A stretch of DNA of 64,000 bases, taken from contig NC_085140.1 of the NCBI RefSeq assembly GCF_024139115.2, positions 103,986,988-104,050,987 of the forward strand, read 5' to 3'. The notes below the pieces were generated by a model. It made no database searches and was not told where the DNA came from. It saw nothing but the letters and a program-made list of their open reading frames with translations. A program made the translations under genes and the position numbers. The stretch comes from Armigeres subalbatus (taxonomy: Eukaryota; Arthropoda; Insecta; Diptera; Culicidae). Of the stretch, positions 44,340 to 54,162 are shown in pieces (positions within the stretch are counted from its first letter, which is position 1; each line of letters starts with the position of its first letter).

Positions 44340-45180
44340 CTTTGAGTAAATATTTACACTCTAATCTGTCGTCTACATGCTATTTCAGCTGGGACCGTCC
44401 GCAACCAAGCAAATGGTCAACGAAAAACTCTACTGTGTTTGATGAACGGATTCACCATTTTCTTCTGAATTTCATGATTATCATCCACCAATAAAATATG
44501 TTTCCCCTTCAGATCCCCTCCACAAGCATTCCCTGAGTAAATATTTACACTATTATCTATCATCTAAACGCTATTTCAGCTGCGACCATCTGCGACCAAG
44601 CAAATGGTAAACAAATAACTTTTCTATGTTTCTTCGACGAAAAAAACCATTTTCTTCTAAATTTTGTTATCTTCATCTTCCAAGAAAGTATGTTTCCCCT
44701 TCAAATCCCCTCCAGAAACATCCTCTAAGTAAATATTAACAATCTAATCTGACATCTACAGGCTATTTCAGCTGCGACCGTTTGCGACCAAGCTAATGGT
44801 AAACAAATAACTTTACTATGTTTCTCCGACGGAAAAACAATTTTCTCCTAAATTTTGTAATCTTTATCCTTTACGAAAATATATTTCCCCTTCAAATCCC
44901 CTCCAGAAACATCCTGTGAGTAAATATTTACACTCTAATCTGTCATCTAAAGGCTATTTCAGCTGCGACCGTTCGCGACCAAGCAAAAGGTAAACAAATA
45001 ACTTTACTGTGTTTCTTTGATGGTAACACAATTTTATACTCAATTTTGTTATATTCTGCATCCACTAAGAAAGTATGTTTCCCCTTCAAATCCCCTCCAG
45101 AAACATCCTCTGAGTAAATATTTATACTCCTATCTTTCATCTAAAGGCTATTTCAGCTGCAACCGTCCATGAGAAAGCTG
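44340..45180 (-). repeat. Tandem repeats of about 190 bp inside copy R
   Basis: Mirror of the array at 39237-40070, with the same unit and order. Confidence 0.85.
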
Positions 45181-45202
45181 AGGGTAAACAAATAGCAAAA
45201 TA

Positions 45203-45581
45203 AGGCATTTTATGAGACGTTTCGCGGTGGCCCGTTTATTTACTTCTAATGTTTTGTTTTGGTATGATTCTGCGTGGCGTGAACATTCCGTTAGGTCCGA
45301 ACACAAAATAATGTTTGTAACGTTTTACTTTTCATTCGTGTTTTCTTCAGCATTTCATGCTTAGAATGCAATGGTATGAATTATCTAACGATACATTTTA
45401 AGAATCATATGAAAAACTATGTTCTAAAACCCTGGTAGACGAAAAGTAAAACAGGCAGAATTGATGATGGGACCCATCGGAATGTTCGGCGTGAAATTAC
45501 CAAACAAACGGGCTCCCACTAATTGTCAAAGTAGATAAACACGAGAAAAACAGCTGTTTCGATCTGTCTCATAAAATGCCT
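45203..45581. mobile_element. MITE in copy R, AGGCATTTTATGAGAC ends
   Basis: 379 bp, inverted ends AGGCATTTTATGAGAC, flanked by TA. It is absent from the same site in copy L, so it was inserted after the copies arose. Confidence 0.82.
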
Positions 45582-46126
45582 TATTATGTTTGTTTAACAA
45601 ATATAATATTTTCTGCTCAATTTAATCGTGTACCGCTTCAATTTCTTTTTGAATATCCTTTAAGTGTATTCATATTTCTGGCTGCTGCCTAAATGGCATT
45701 TCAGTTACCACAGTCTGCGACTGAGCTTGGAAATGAATAAACGATGGTAAAAAAATACCAAAATTGATGAACACGAATATTATGTTTCTCCCCGATTTCC
45801 ATTCTCAGACATCTCTGAGAAGATATTTAAATTTTCAGCTGTCATTCAAGAGCTATCTGTGTGCAGATTATTAAATAGTATATCGTGGATTATGAATGAT
45901 TTATGTGAAAATATATTACTTTAAATTGATATATTAAACCTTTTTGCCTTTCTCCTATACTAAGTATACGTAAAGGCTATACGTTTGTTCCAAAAACGAA
46001 CTGTTATACGGTGCCCGGAGACCCATAGTATTAGATACCAGATGATATATGTCTGTGCGTGTGTATGTGTGTGTATGTATGTGCGCAAAAAAAAACTCAC
46101 TTATTTTTCAGGCACTTATACTTCTA

Positions 46127-46254
46127 GACCAACATTTGGAAAGGGCGTAACAACCAATATTGATTCCTTCTGATCCTTCGTCTACATATTTAGCTATATA
46201 TGTGGACAAAGAACCAGAAGGAATAAATTTTGGCTGTTACGCCAAATGTTGATC
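46127..46254. repeat. Palindromic segment within copy R
   Basis: Counterpart of 38551-38678. Confidence 0.8.
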
Positions 46255-46642
46255 TAGACTTAACCGATTTGTTCGGAACAAGTTCGACGTGGAATCATAT
46301 CCTTTTGTTTTCTAATAAAAATTGGCCAGATCGTACAATGGGCCTAGAAGGTATGGCAAAAATACTATTTTTTCATACGCACTAGAAAGGCATTAACACC
46401 GCTAGGTGGATTAATCAGGTTTATTTTCGTTTACTACTTTCACAATAACAAGCATCTTCCCACCCACGCATCTTCCTCAAGAATATAAATTGAACGTTGT
46501 TTGTTGGATTTTTGCATATAATACTGAAATTGGCTCCGTAAAGTATGATAATGACTGAGCCTACCAAATAATTAAAAAATAGGCTGTTTAACCCGAAAAA
46601 TACTAAAAGTACACCATTTTACCGAATAATTTCCGTAATATA

Positions 46643-46681
46643 TATTTATGACCGCTCTCCTATGGGAATGGAACCACTGTG
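46643..46681 (-). repeat. 23-type terminal repeat of copy R
   Basis: CACAGTG, 23-base spacer, TCATAAATA read from 46681 leftward; identical to the outer end of copy L. Confidence 0.7.
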
Positions 46682-46976
46682 CGTCGGTACCGGCGCAGTT
46701 TCACCATCACCAGATAGTGGTCAGAGTCGATGTTAGCGCCACAATATGTCCTGACGTCGATAATGTCGGAAAAGTGCCGTCCATCAATCAGAACGTGGTC
46801 GATTTGTGATTCTGTCTGCAGTGGTGATCTCCAGGTGTACCAATACGGGAGGCTGTGTTGGAAGTAGGTGCTGCGAATGGCCATATTTTTGGAGGCGGCG
46901 AAATCAATTAGTCGTAGGCCGATGACCGTAGTATGCACGGACGATAGAATAAGCTCGTTTATGTGATGTCTACATG
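46682..46976 (-). pseudogene. LINE endonuclease C-terminal part (5' half of the split LINE)
   Basis: The minus strand encodes RLIDFAASKNMAIR, YTWRSPLQTESQIDHVLI and ANIDSDHYLVMVKLRR, the end of an APE-type endonuclease with its SDH motif. It stops at copy R. With one CGACG removed, its last codons run in frame into the linker at 40321 (…RRYRRPPRYDLERLK), so the two are parts of one LINE. Confidence 0.85.
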
Positions 46977-47190
46977 GTAACCAGAGTATATTTTATAAAG
47001 AAATGTTCTCTCCAATACTCACTCAATCTACGTAGCTGCACCATTCTTCCATCCTTTCAAAACAGAAAAAAAAAATTAAAAATAAACTAATGGAAAAATT
47101 GTGATATTTTACCGTAGTGGGCAGCTGTGTCGTCAAAGCTCATAGCTTTAACGTTGCTCCTTATTTCCCAATTGGACAACAACGTCCGAA
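46977..47190. other. No gene recognised
   Basis: Short unrecognised spacer between the LINE piece and the next transposon fossil. Confidence 0.35.
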
Positions 47191-48146
47191 AAGACATTAC
47201 CGGTACTCGAAATCATCGGTGGAGCTCCAAGCAGCTGATTGGAGAGTTACTCCAGTAACCAGAATCGCGATACGGTCAACATGATCTTTGCCGATAAGAG
47301 TGTTAACTATTTTTCCATCCCAGTGAACCTTGAGCACATCATCAGGTTGAAATGTTTTCCGTATCTTGGCCACTGTCGATCTACGCCATTTTGCCCGCTT
47401 TCTTCCTATCGAACTCTCATTAATATTATTTTTAGTTGTTACGTCTACTCCCATGACTTCGGCTGCTGCAGCAAGAATAACAGCTGCTTGATAGTTGCTT
47501 ACCTTTGCAGCGTCTAATGCAAGGACCAACTCTTACGAAATTACGTCTTTTCGTCCATGGCAAACATTCTCAATAGGAATTATTTCCGCATCAGACGTAT
47601 CTTCAACATCGCTATCGGGGATCTCGGTGGGATGTGGAGGGCCTTCAAATAATTTACGTGTAATATTACCACAATTAAATAGTTCCTTCAAACTCACCAG
47701 TAGTTCTTTTCTCTTCCTTAAGTTGTTCACTACAACCTACGATTGGCATTCATATTCGAAAAAAAAGTTGCTCGTGTGCTCATTTCAAATTCTTTGGACG
47801 AAGAGTTCGTGACTTCAGATGCTCATAGTATAAATCCAAACTGTTCTTCAACTTCCTTTTCCTCTCCGTCGATGCTCCTGCAGCTATCTCCCCCTCCATA
47901 CGTTTTACAGCATCTTGGGTTGGAATGTCAAACAATTGATCTAGCTTAGCCGAAACGTTTGATTGTTGGCTTAACCCCCTTGACTTGCTTTTGCCGAAGA
48001 TTTTCTCGATCTTTTCGATGCTTCGAATCTCCTGCACAAAAGGGACATCTATGGTATTCCACAATTTATGAACCTTTTGAACAATGACTCTTGCGCTTTC
48101 TCTAACGGATTTGTTTTCTGAACGATGATGATAAAAAATACGATGA
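47191..48146 (-). pseudogene. Fossil of a transposon-borne protein (WDGK/VDR family)
   Basis: Three minus-strand open pieces read on in order. 48130-47780 has YHHRSENKSVRESARVIV, EIRSIEKIEKIFGKSKSRG and QLFDIPTQDAVKRMEGE. 47730-47533 is an acidic linker. 47529-47197 has LALDAAKVSNYQAAVILAAA, ESSIGRKRAKWRRS and VHWDGKIVN…DHVDRIAILVTG. The layout resembles an uncharacterised protein carried by DNA elements in arthropods and cnidarians; this is family recall, not a search. A frameshift near 47740 and a stop near 47530 break it. The C-terminal part is missing. Confidence 0.55.
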
Positions 48147-48156
48147 GGACTTCTCT

Positions 48157-48440
48157 CACTCTCTCCTTAGCCATGTGGTAAGTCGTGCGGCTACAAAGCG
48201 AAACCATGCTGAGGGTGGCTGGGTTCGATTCCCGGTGCCGGTCTAGGCAATTTTCGGTTTGGAAATTGTCTCGACTACCTTGGGCATAAAAGCATCATTG
48301 TGTTAGCCTCATGATATACGAATGAAACAATGGTAACTTGGACTAGAAACACGGCAGTTAATAACTGTGGAAGTGCTTAATGAACACTAAGTTTCGAGGC
48401 GGCTTTGTTCCAGTGGGGGATGTAATGCCAATAAGAAGAA
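48157..48440 (+). mobile_element. Feilai-type SINE
   Basis: Head CTCCTTAGCCATGTGG, B box GGTTCGATTCCCGG, body, and a short (AAGAAG) tail. GACTTCTCT is duplicated at 48148-48156 and 48441-48449. Confidence 0.88.
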
Positions 48441-48767
48441 GACTTCTCTACTGCCCGGTAGTTTTGATTTTTGAACAATTTCTTGCCTTCTTTCTTTCGT
48501 TCGGTTAGTCGGTAAAAGATGCAAGGTGTTCGAAAAAACTCATTAGTGGTCGACTTTAGTGTTCTACCAATTCTTCCGGAAGCTGGCAAAGTGCAGCATT
48601 TCTTGGAGAAAGAAATAAATCTCCAATACGGGAAATTAAGAGCATACAGCTGCACAACACACGCAACTGTGTGCTCATTGAAATTAACAATCCCGAAATT
48701 GTCGCGCGTTATCAGTTGGAACACAATTGGAAAAGCACAATGCTTTCCTCGAACAAAGAATACGCTA

Positions 48768-49155
48768 GCAGAAGAATGAATTCTGTCATCCAAAGAAAAA
48801 GTAGAATCATGAAAATAATTTCACAGCGAGGTATGGGATGCAGCTTTCAAAATTTCAAAATGAAATTTATTTACAAATAATTTATAGCATGAGGTTAGAA
48901 TTTTGATTATCTACTTTATACATAAATTAATTTGATTGTTAATGACAATGAAGTTTTTTCTTGAAATGATTCCGGAGATGGTACTACTTTTAATCTTTAT
49001 TAAATTTCTAATCCCGCCTAATAAATCATTTTCAAAAAAATCTCTGTTTGTAATTTTTAAAATTATTTTCAATTCCATTGCCTATACCTTGCTGTGTTAA
49101 ATTTCAGTGATTCTACTTTTCCTCTGATGACAGCGTTCATCCACTTCTCCTCGCG
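48768..49155. mobile_element. MITE in ORF1 copy 1
   Basis: The inverted ends share CTGTCATC…GAAAAAGTAGAATCA (near 48783-48815 and 49105-49132). TA flanks at 48766-48767 and 49156-49157 match rejoining of the ORF. The outermost bases are less certain. Confidence 0.65.
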
Positions 49156-49342
49156 TATTCCGCATCCCAGTTTACATGGATTGCGAGAATGCGAGGCGGT
49201 AACTGTTCGAGTGCATGATCTCCCCCCTTCAATGAGTGACACTGTGATTGGGGACTTCATGTTAAAGTATGGTGAGGTAATCTCCTCTCGAAGCAAAATT
49301 TGGAAGCACTTCCCGGGTATATCCAATGGTGTGCGTGTGTTA

Positions 49343-49440
49343 AGAGCCCCGCACATAGGATACGTTTGCGTTGCGTTTGACAGTTTTTCCATCGGAAATG
49401 TGTCAAACGCAACGCAAACGTATCCTATGTGCGGGCCTCT
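49343..49440. mobile_element. 98-bp hairpin MITE, TTA duplication
   Basis: Arms of about 40 bp are nearly perfect complements (CCCGCACATAGGATACG… TTTGACA) around a 20-base loop. TTA is at 49340-49342 and 49441-49443. Removing it restores the ORF1 frame (GTG TTA CGC ATG versus GTG TTG AGG ATG in copy 2). Confidence 0.9.
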
Positions 49441-49495
49441 TTACGCATGAATCTGCTCCGGCATATCCTTTCGTACATCACAATTGACAACGAAA

Positions 49496-49693
49496 AAAAG
49501 ATATTTTAGTTACTAGATAAAAATTGTCGCTTCGGTTCCCTTTGTTCTGCTGTCCGGAATATGTTGGGTACCAAGCTGTCAAATCGTATGGATTTTCCTT
49601 CTTTGACATTTAGCTCCCCTATCCTCGCCAGCAAAAGATGTTCCGGACAGCGACGACAGCGACAATCTTTATCTAGTAACTAAAATATCTTTT
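49496..49693. mobile_element. 198-bp MITE, 8-bp duplication CAACGAAA
   Basis: The ends AAAAGATATTTTAGTTACTA are inverted. CAACGAAA is at 49488-49495 and 49694-49701. The flanks rejoin as ORF1. Confidence 0.88.
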
Positions 49694-50255
49694 CAACGAA
49701 ACGACGATGGTCTCCTATTTTAATCAACCTAAATCGTGTCGACAATGCTGTTTACCGGTTCATCCGGGTCAAAAGTGTTTTCAGCCTAACGTAACAAGCA
49801 ATAATAAGAAAACTTCCACACCACTTCCATCCGAAGAATTATTTGTTCAGGGTGATTTTCCACCACTGAACGACGAATCGCAGCCAACACAATCTGCATC
49901 AAATGTACCTAGAGCTGAAGACGAAAAACAACCAAACGACGACGAATGGACTGACAACGAAGACAATGGATCGGGATCATCGACAGAGTATGTTGAGGCT
50001 ACATACAAGCGACGAAAATCAAAACAGAGGTTAGATGAGATCGAAACCAAAAAAATGTGTTCTCCACAGTGTTTCTCAAACAGGGGACAGGAAAAATAGT
50101 TGGCAATAACTCTTCGAAGGAAAATGTTTTGTTGAAAAAAATATAATTGGTAAGGGTGGTTACAATAAAATGTGAACTTTGTTAATCGGCTCTGTACAGC
50201 TGGAAATGGCGGGTGAGCCTTAAATAAATAAATGAATTAAAAAAAATTGCAGGGA

Positions 50256-50769
50256 ATATAAAGTAACAACATTGCCAATGACAACAACATTATTTGCTCT
50301 TGTAAATGTTGGGACAAACTCAACTCGCAATAAGCATTTGTCCCAAACTGCAACAGAATAGGACAATGATCGCCTGCCACGCATTTATTGTCGGCGTAGC
50401 ACCAACTTAGAATTCGGAAGTCCGGACTTCCGAACCGAACTTTCTTCCGAAGTTTTATCTGTCAAACTAATGGATGCGTTGTTTAGCGCATCTTTAGGGG
50501 AATCCAGGGCACTACTTCCGAAGTTGGGAAAGTTGCCTGTATCTGGAGAAAAATCCAACTGCGGTATAAAAAGCGGTATAAATTTATTCCGGATACACAA
50601 TAGAAAAGTAGTCGGATTTCGACGATGTTTTTGGTTAAATAAGTATCAGTTATCAATGTTTACACATATAAACTTAACAATCTGTTGACATGATTTGTGT
50701 TTTACTTTTGAAATATACAAGTTATCGCAGGTTGCAAAGTTCACAACAGTTACTTACTTGATACTTGAT
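50256..50769. repeat. Dispersed repeat with a likely internal insertion
   Basis: 50256-50390 and about 50602-50650 match 42062-42250 almost continuously, so 50391-50601 is probably an insertion; it has GGAAGTCCGGACTTCC and other short palindromes. 50640-50760 also matches 35150-35258 in reverse. Confidence 0.55.
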
Positions 50770-52150
50770 GGGCTACAGCTCTTCGATGAACCTACGCCTA
50801 ATGGACTATCCTTCTCCACTGGACTCGATCCTGTGCCAATCGCTTCCAGTCGCCCTGAACATTGAGCGCCCTCAGGTCCTCTTCAACTGCAAAAAGCCAT
50901 CGTGTACGCGGCCTTCCACGAAGCCTGCGGTATCTTCCGGGTTCTCTACTAAATATTAGCTTCGCTTGACGTTCTTCCGGCATACGAACATCGTGTCCAG
51001 CCCACCGTAGTCTGCCGTGTCTCGGTAAACAGGAATCGCCGAGTATTGTCCGCATCACCTTACGCCCAAACACTCCGAAAGATCTGCGATCAGCCTCCTT
51101 TAACGTCCATGTGTCATGGCCGTATAATACCACCGGAAGAATCAGAGTCTTTGGCTTCGTTTGCAGACTACAGGACTTAAGCTGGTTACGAAGTCCGTAA
51201 TAGGCCCTATTTACAGCTACAATACGCCTATTAACCACGCGAGTAATATCATTATCGCACGTCACTAATGTTCACATAAATTCTTCTACCACTTCAAATT
51301 TTTCACCATCCAGCGTCATTTCACTACCACCACCACTAATGAATCCACGTTGATTGCCAGCGACCATGTACTTCGTTTTGCTGGTATTGATCGTGAGTCC
51401 AATCCTCGCTGTCTCCCTCTTAAAAAACACAAAAGCCTCTTCCACGGCACGGCGATCAATCCCGATAATATCGATATCGTCCGCAAATCCCAGGAGCATA
51501 TGCGATCTTGTGATAATGGTACCGTTTCTTTGCACACCAGCTCTCCTAATCGCTCCCTCGAGCGCTATATTGAACAGTAGATTCGAGAGTGCATCACCCT
51601 GGTTCAATCTATCGAAGGTAATAAATGTTGTCGATATTTCATCCGCAATCGCAACCCTTACACTTGATTTCGATCCGTCCAACGTTATACGAATCAGCCG
51701 TAGGCGACACAAGCAAAGCTTGAGAGCAAATCGATAACTTGTTAACTTCCGCTAACTAATTAACTGATAACTTCCTTCGACAATCGCTGGATATTGTAAC
51801 GAATCGTTCGCTGTGATCTTTCGTTCGATACAGTTGACAACCGTGATAGAATTTTACTGACAACGAGGTAGTGATTAGAGTCAATGTTCGGACCTCTGAA
51901 TCTTCGCACATCGATAACATACTTGAATGCAGTGTTAGTCGTGGGGTCCACGGCTCGGAATTCACGTTCTCCGGATCTTGGCCATCGGACTTCTTTAATA
52001 GCAGCCACGTTCACTCCAACCTTCTGCAGTTCACGAGCCAGAAGGCTCACTCGTCCAGGTTCATTAAGGGGCCTGACGTTCCAGGTACCGAGTTTCCAAT
52101 CATAGTTCTTATTTCGTTGCCGGGTCGGTTGCCAAAAATAACGTTCTCTT
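50770..52150 (-). pseudogene. LINE (endonuclease + RT), internally deleted
   Basis: The minus strand encodes, 5' to 3', the endonuclease start (IGNWKLGTWNVRPLNEPGRV, about 52105), a deletion joining to GPNIDSNHYLVVSKI, RT motifs (NQGDALSNLLFNIALEG about 51600, GFADDIDIIG about 51480, LTINTSKTKYMVAG), and a C-terminal part (RRIVAVNRAYYGLRNQ, SREPGRYRRLRGRPRTRW). Several frameshifts and deletions make it dead. A related but distinct family from the LINE at 40 kb. Confidence 0.85.
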
Positions 52151-52545
52151 TTTCTTCTATCTCCATTTTTCGTAGTATTTGAGAGGCTTCAATAAGCTAC
52201 CTTACCGTGGTCGCGTTACCTATATCGCGCTGGTGGAGCTGCCTCCTTAGGTATAGCTGACGCGATACAGCATTTCGTTAATTATCCGCTAGGTACCAGG
52301 GGGCTGTACCGCATCTCCTGGTGAACAGACGCTCGAGACGTACCTTCTCACTCTAGCTGATGTCAGAAGGAAAACATTACCCAGGCTACACTACAGTACA
52401 CAACCCATAGCTGGCGGTCTTTTGTCATCGGACGACCCGTGGAAGCGTGAGATAGAAACTTGTGGGGACCAGAGCAATGTTGAGCGCTCCTTCGCTCCTT
52501 CAACCCTCCATTTTGCATAAACTGGGACGCAACATTATTATTATT
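52151..52545 (-). mobile_element. Probable 5' UTR of the same LINE
   Basis: GC-richer non-coding sequence upstream of the endonuclease start on the minus strand. Assignment is by position. Confidence 0.5.
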
Positions 52546-52750
52546 AGGTTCGATTTCTCAAAATTAAGCACCTTAATCGCCGGGTACCAAATAACTTTTC
52601 ATGAAAAGTTCCTAATTTTGAGAAAACCCGCGTTAGATATCTATCGCCATATTTCTGGTGGTTAACTCATGCTGGCTATTTGCGCTTATACGATAGCGCC
52701 TGGGTGTGGAAGCGGCGGGTAGAGAATCAGCCTCTGCCAATAATTCATTA
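52546..52750. repeat. Dispersed repeat, inverted partner of 23099-23290
   Basis: AACTCATGCTGGCTATTTGC, ATACGATAGCGCC and GAAGCGGCGGGTAGA match the other locus in reverse. It also shares TTTCTCAAAATTAAGCACCT with 26693-26712. Confidence 0.65.
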
Positions 52751-54134
52751 CTTTTTTGGTATCGGACGAATCTGCTGGCCTACCAATTATGCCATAAAGA
52801 AAAGACGTAGGTACCGTATGATCCAGAACCACCCACGACGACTATCTGTGAAGCGGTTGTGACTTTTTGTGATGAGGAAAACCCAATAGCTAGCCGACCA
52901 TGGGATTGCCGGATAATCTCTTCTGCCCTCAGTTAGTCAGTTACTGTTGGTTGTGGATGTTTTCGAGCTTAAAAGGAAATAGTGCCAAGCACTAATATTC
53001 ATGAGCTTTTATAAAAGTTAAGAATATGCAATAATTCCAATACAACATTTTTGTAGCTCTTGCCAAAAATTACAATTTAGAGTATCTTAAAAAGTGGCCC
53101 GCTCATGCTCTCATAAGTTCTTCATTATTCTGGAACTTGGTCTGCCTTACAACTTAATATTCGATTAGCATTTCCTCAGTAATGAATGCAAAAATAATTA
53201 ATGTGGATTCTTCTGGGTTTTAATCAGTACGGCGAAAGGCATCTAAGACATTTTTACAAACACTTACCATAGAAATATTTATTGGAAATCATCTCCAGAC
53301 TTTAGATGCCAATCGGGATTTATTTTGAGATTATGTGTGCCCATATAAGGCGAGCCATAAACAGCCCATGCTTTCGATTTGTTGCTGCTCCGATGAGCAA
53401 ACAAAAGGATCGATGTGTAACTAGGATGTGATATAAAGAGCAGTAGACCTTTTTGATCGATATTGTAGGTAGTTTGTATTGTTTGGTATACGTTCGCAAT
53501 TTAAACGTGTCAGGACTTTTTGACACAAATTGTAAGACTTAGATTTAAAATGCAAAAAATAATTTCCTTATGCAGATCAATAAGAAAAAATGCACGCTCA
53601 TAATGCTCAGATCTAATACAAAGTACATAATTTATACATCAAAAATATCTAACATTCGTCATGATTTTATGTTTGAAAATTTGTTCGTAGACTTATCTAC
53701 AGTTCCCGTTTAGTTCTTAATGACTAATAATAGTACATATACACAAATATAATGCTAATTAGTAAAAGCATTAAGTTTTTGGTTTTCATATAAACGTGTT
53801 GACATTTGTTATGAATGGTTTAAAGACACCTTATCTACTTTGCATTATAAATTACACAAAATATCACTTCAATTAGGTAAACATATGAAAATGACTCCAA
53901 TTGGTGATTTTTATTTATTATAACTATATACGACTAATCAATTCAACATCTCAATAGTATAGAATTTTATTCTCTGCGAGATATTTCAATTCATCTAGTG
54001 GGGCATAATAATTATTAAGTCTGTTCCTATAATATAATTGTATTTATCGGTGAGACTGACTAAAGATTCGCGTTTCATTAGCTTGAATATCGTGGTTTGG
54101 TTTCTATGGATATAGAGTGCGACGCGCTACTTAC
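52751..54134. other. Intergenic or 3' UTR region of the kinase gene; no gene recognised
   Basis: AT-rich. A 3' UTR intron of the leftward kinase starts at 54134, so its last exon(s) must lie in this stretch or farther left. No clear acceptor-plus-poly(A) pair could be chosen. Confidence 0.4.
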
Positions 54135-54162
54135 CTTGCGTCAATTCCTCTCCCCCACTCGT

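Larger units (their letters stand above)
44093..46681 (-). mobile_element. Transib-like non-autonomous element, copy R
   Basis: Reverse-complement copy of 35549-40320, 2,589 bp including a 379-bp insertion. Termini CACAGTGGTTCC at both ends. The flanks are CGTTG (44088-44092, complement of CAACG) and CGTCG (46682-46686, complement of CGACG). Each matches a flank of copy L rather than its own partner. Confidence 0.78.
48519..50099 (+). pseudogene. Retrotransposon ORF1 with CCHC zinc knuckle, disrupted
   Basis: Segments correspond to copy 2: 48519-48640 (LVVDFSVLP…), then a frameshift, ARYQLEHNWKST near 48705-48740, CEAVTVRVHDLPPSMSDTVI (about 49190-49250), and MVSYFNQPKSCRQCCLPVHP (from 49707) with the knuckle C-x2-C-x4-H-x4-C. 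After it an acidic Ser/Glu/Asp-rich tail runs to 50097. Three MITEs and one frameshift destroy it. It is likely a nucleic-acid-binding ORF1 protein of a non-LTR element. Confidence 0.7.
48460..50255 (+). mobile_element. ORF1-only retrotransposon ('half-LINE'), copy 1, broken by three MITEs
   Basis: It starts with an ORF at 48519 (KNSLVVDFSVLPILPEAGKV) and ends in the tail GGCTCTGTACAGCTGGAAAT…GAGCC(TTAAATAAATAAA)…AAAAAAA at about 50187-50250. Removing the inserts at 48768-49155, 49343-49440 and 49496-49693 restores alignment with copy 2 at 62372. No endonuclease or RT lies between the ORF and the tail. The left border is approximate. Confidence 0.72.

Noticed and set aside
39276..45140. Identical 65-codon open frames at 39276-39473 (+) and 44943-45140 (-)
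   Set aside because: They lie inside the tandem repeats of the two inverted element copies. Identity reflects copy similarity, not a protein gene.
35549..46681. One 11-kb element with 2.2-kb terminal inverted repeats (foldback or Maverick-like)
   Set aside because: Each arm has its own pair of CACAGTG ends, and the 5-bp flanks fit two separate insertions plus an inversion.
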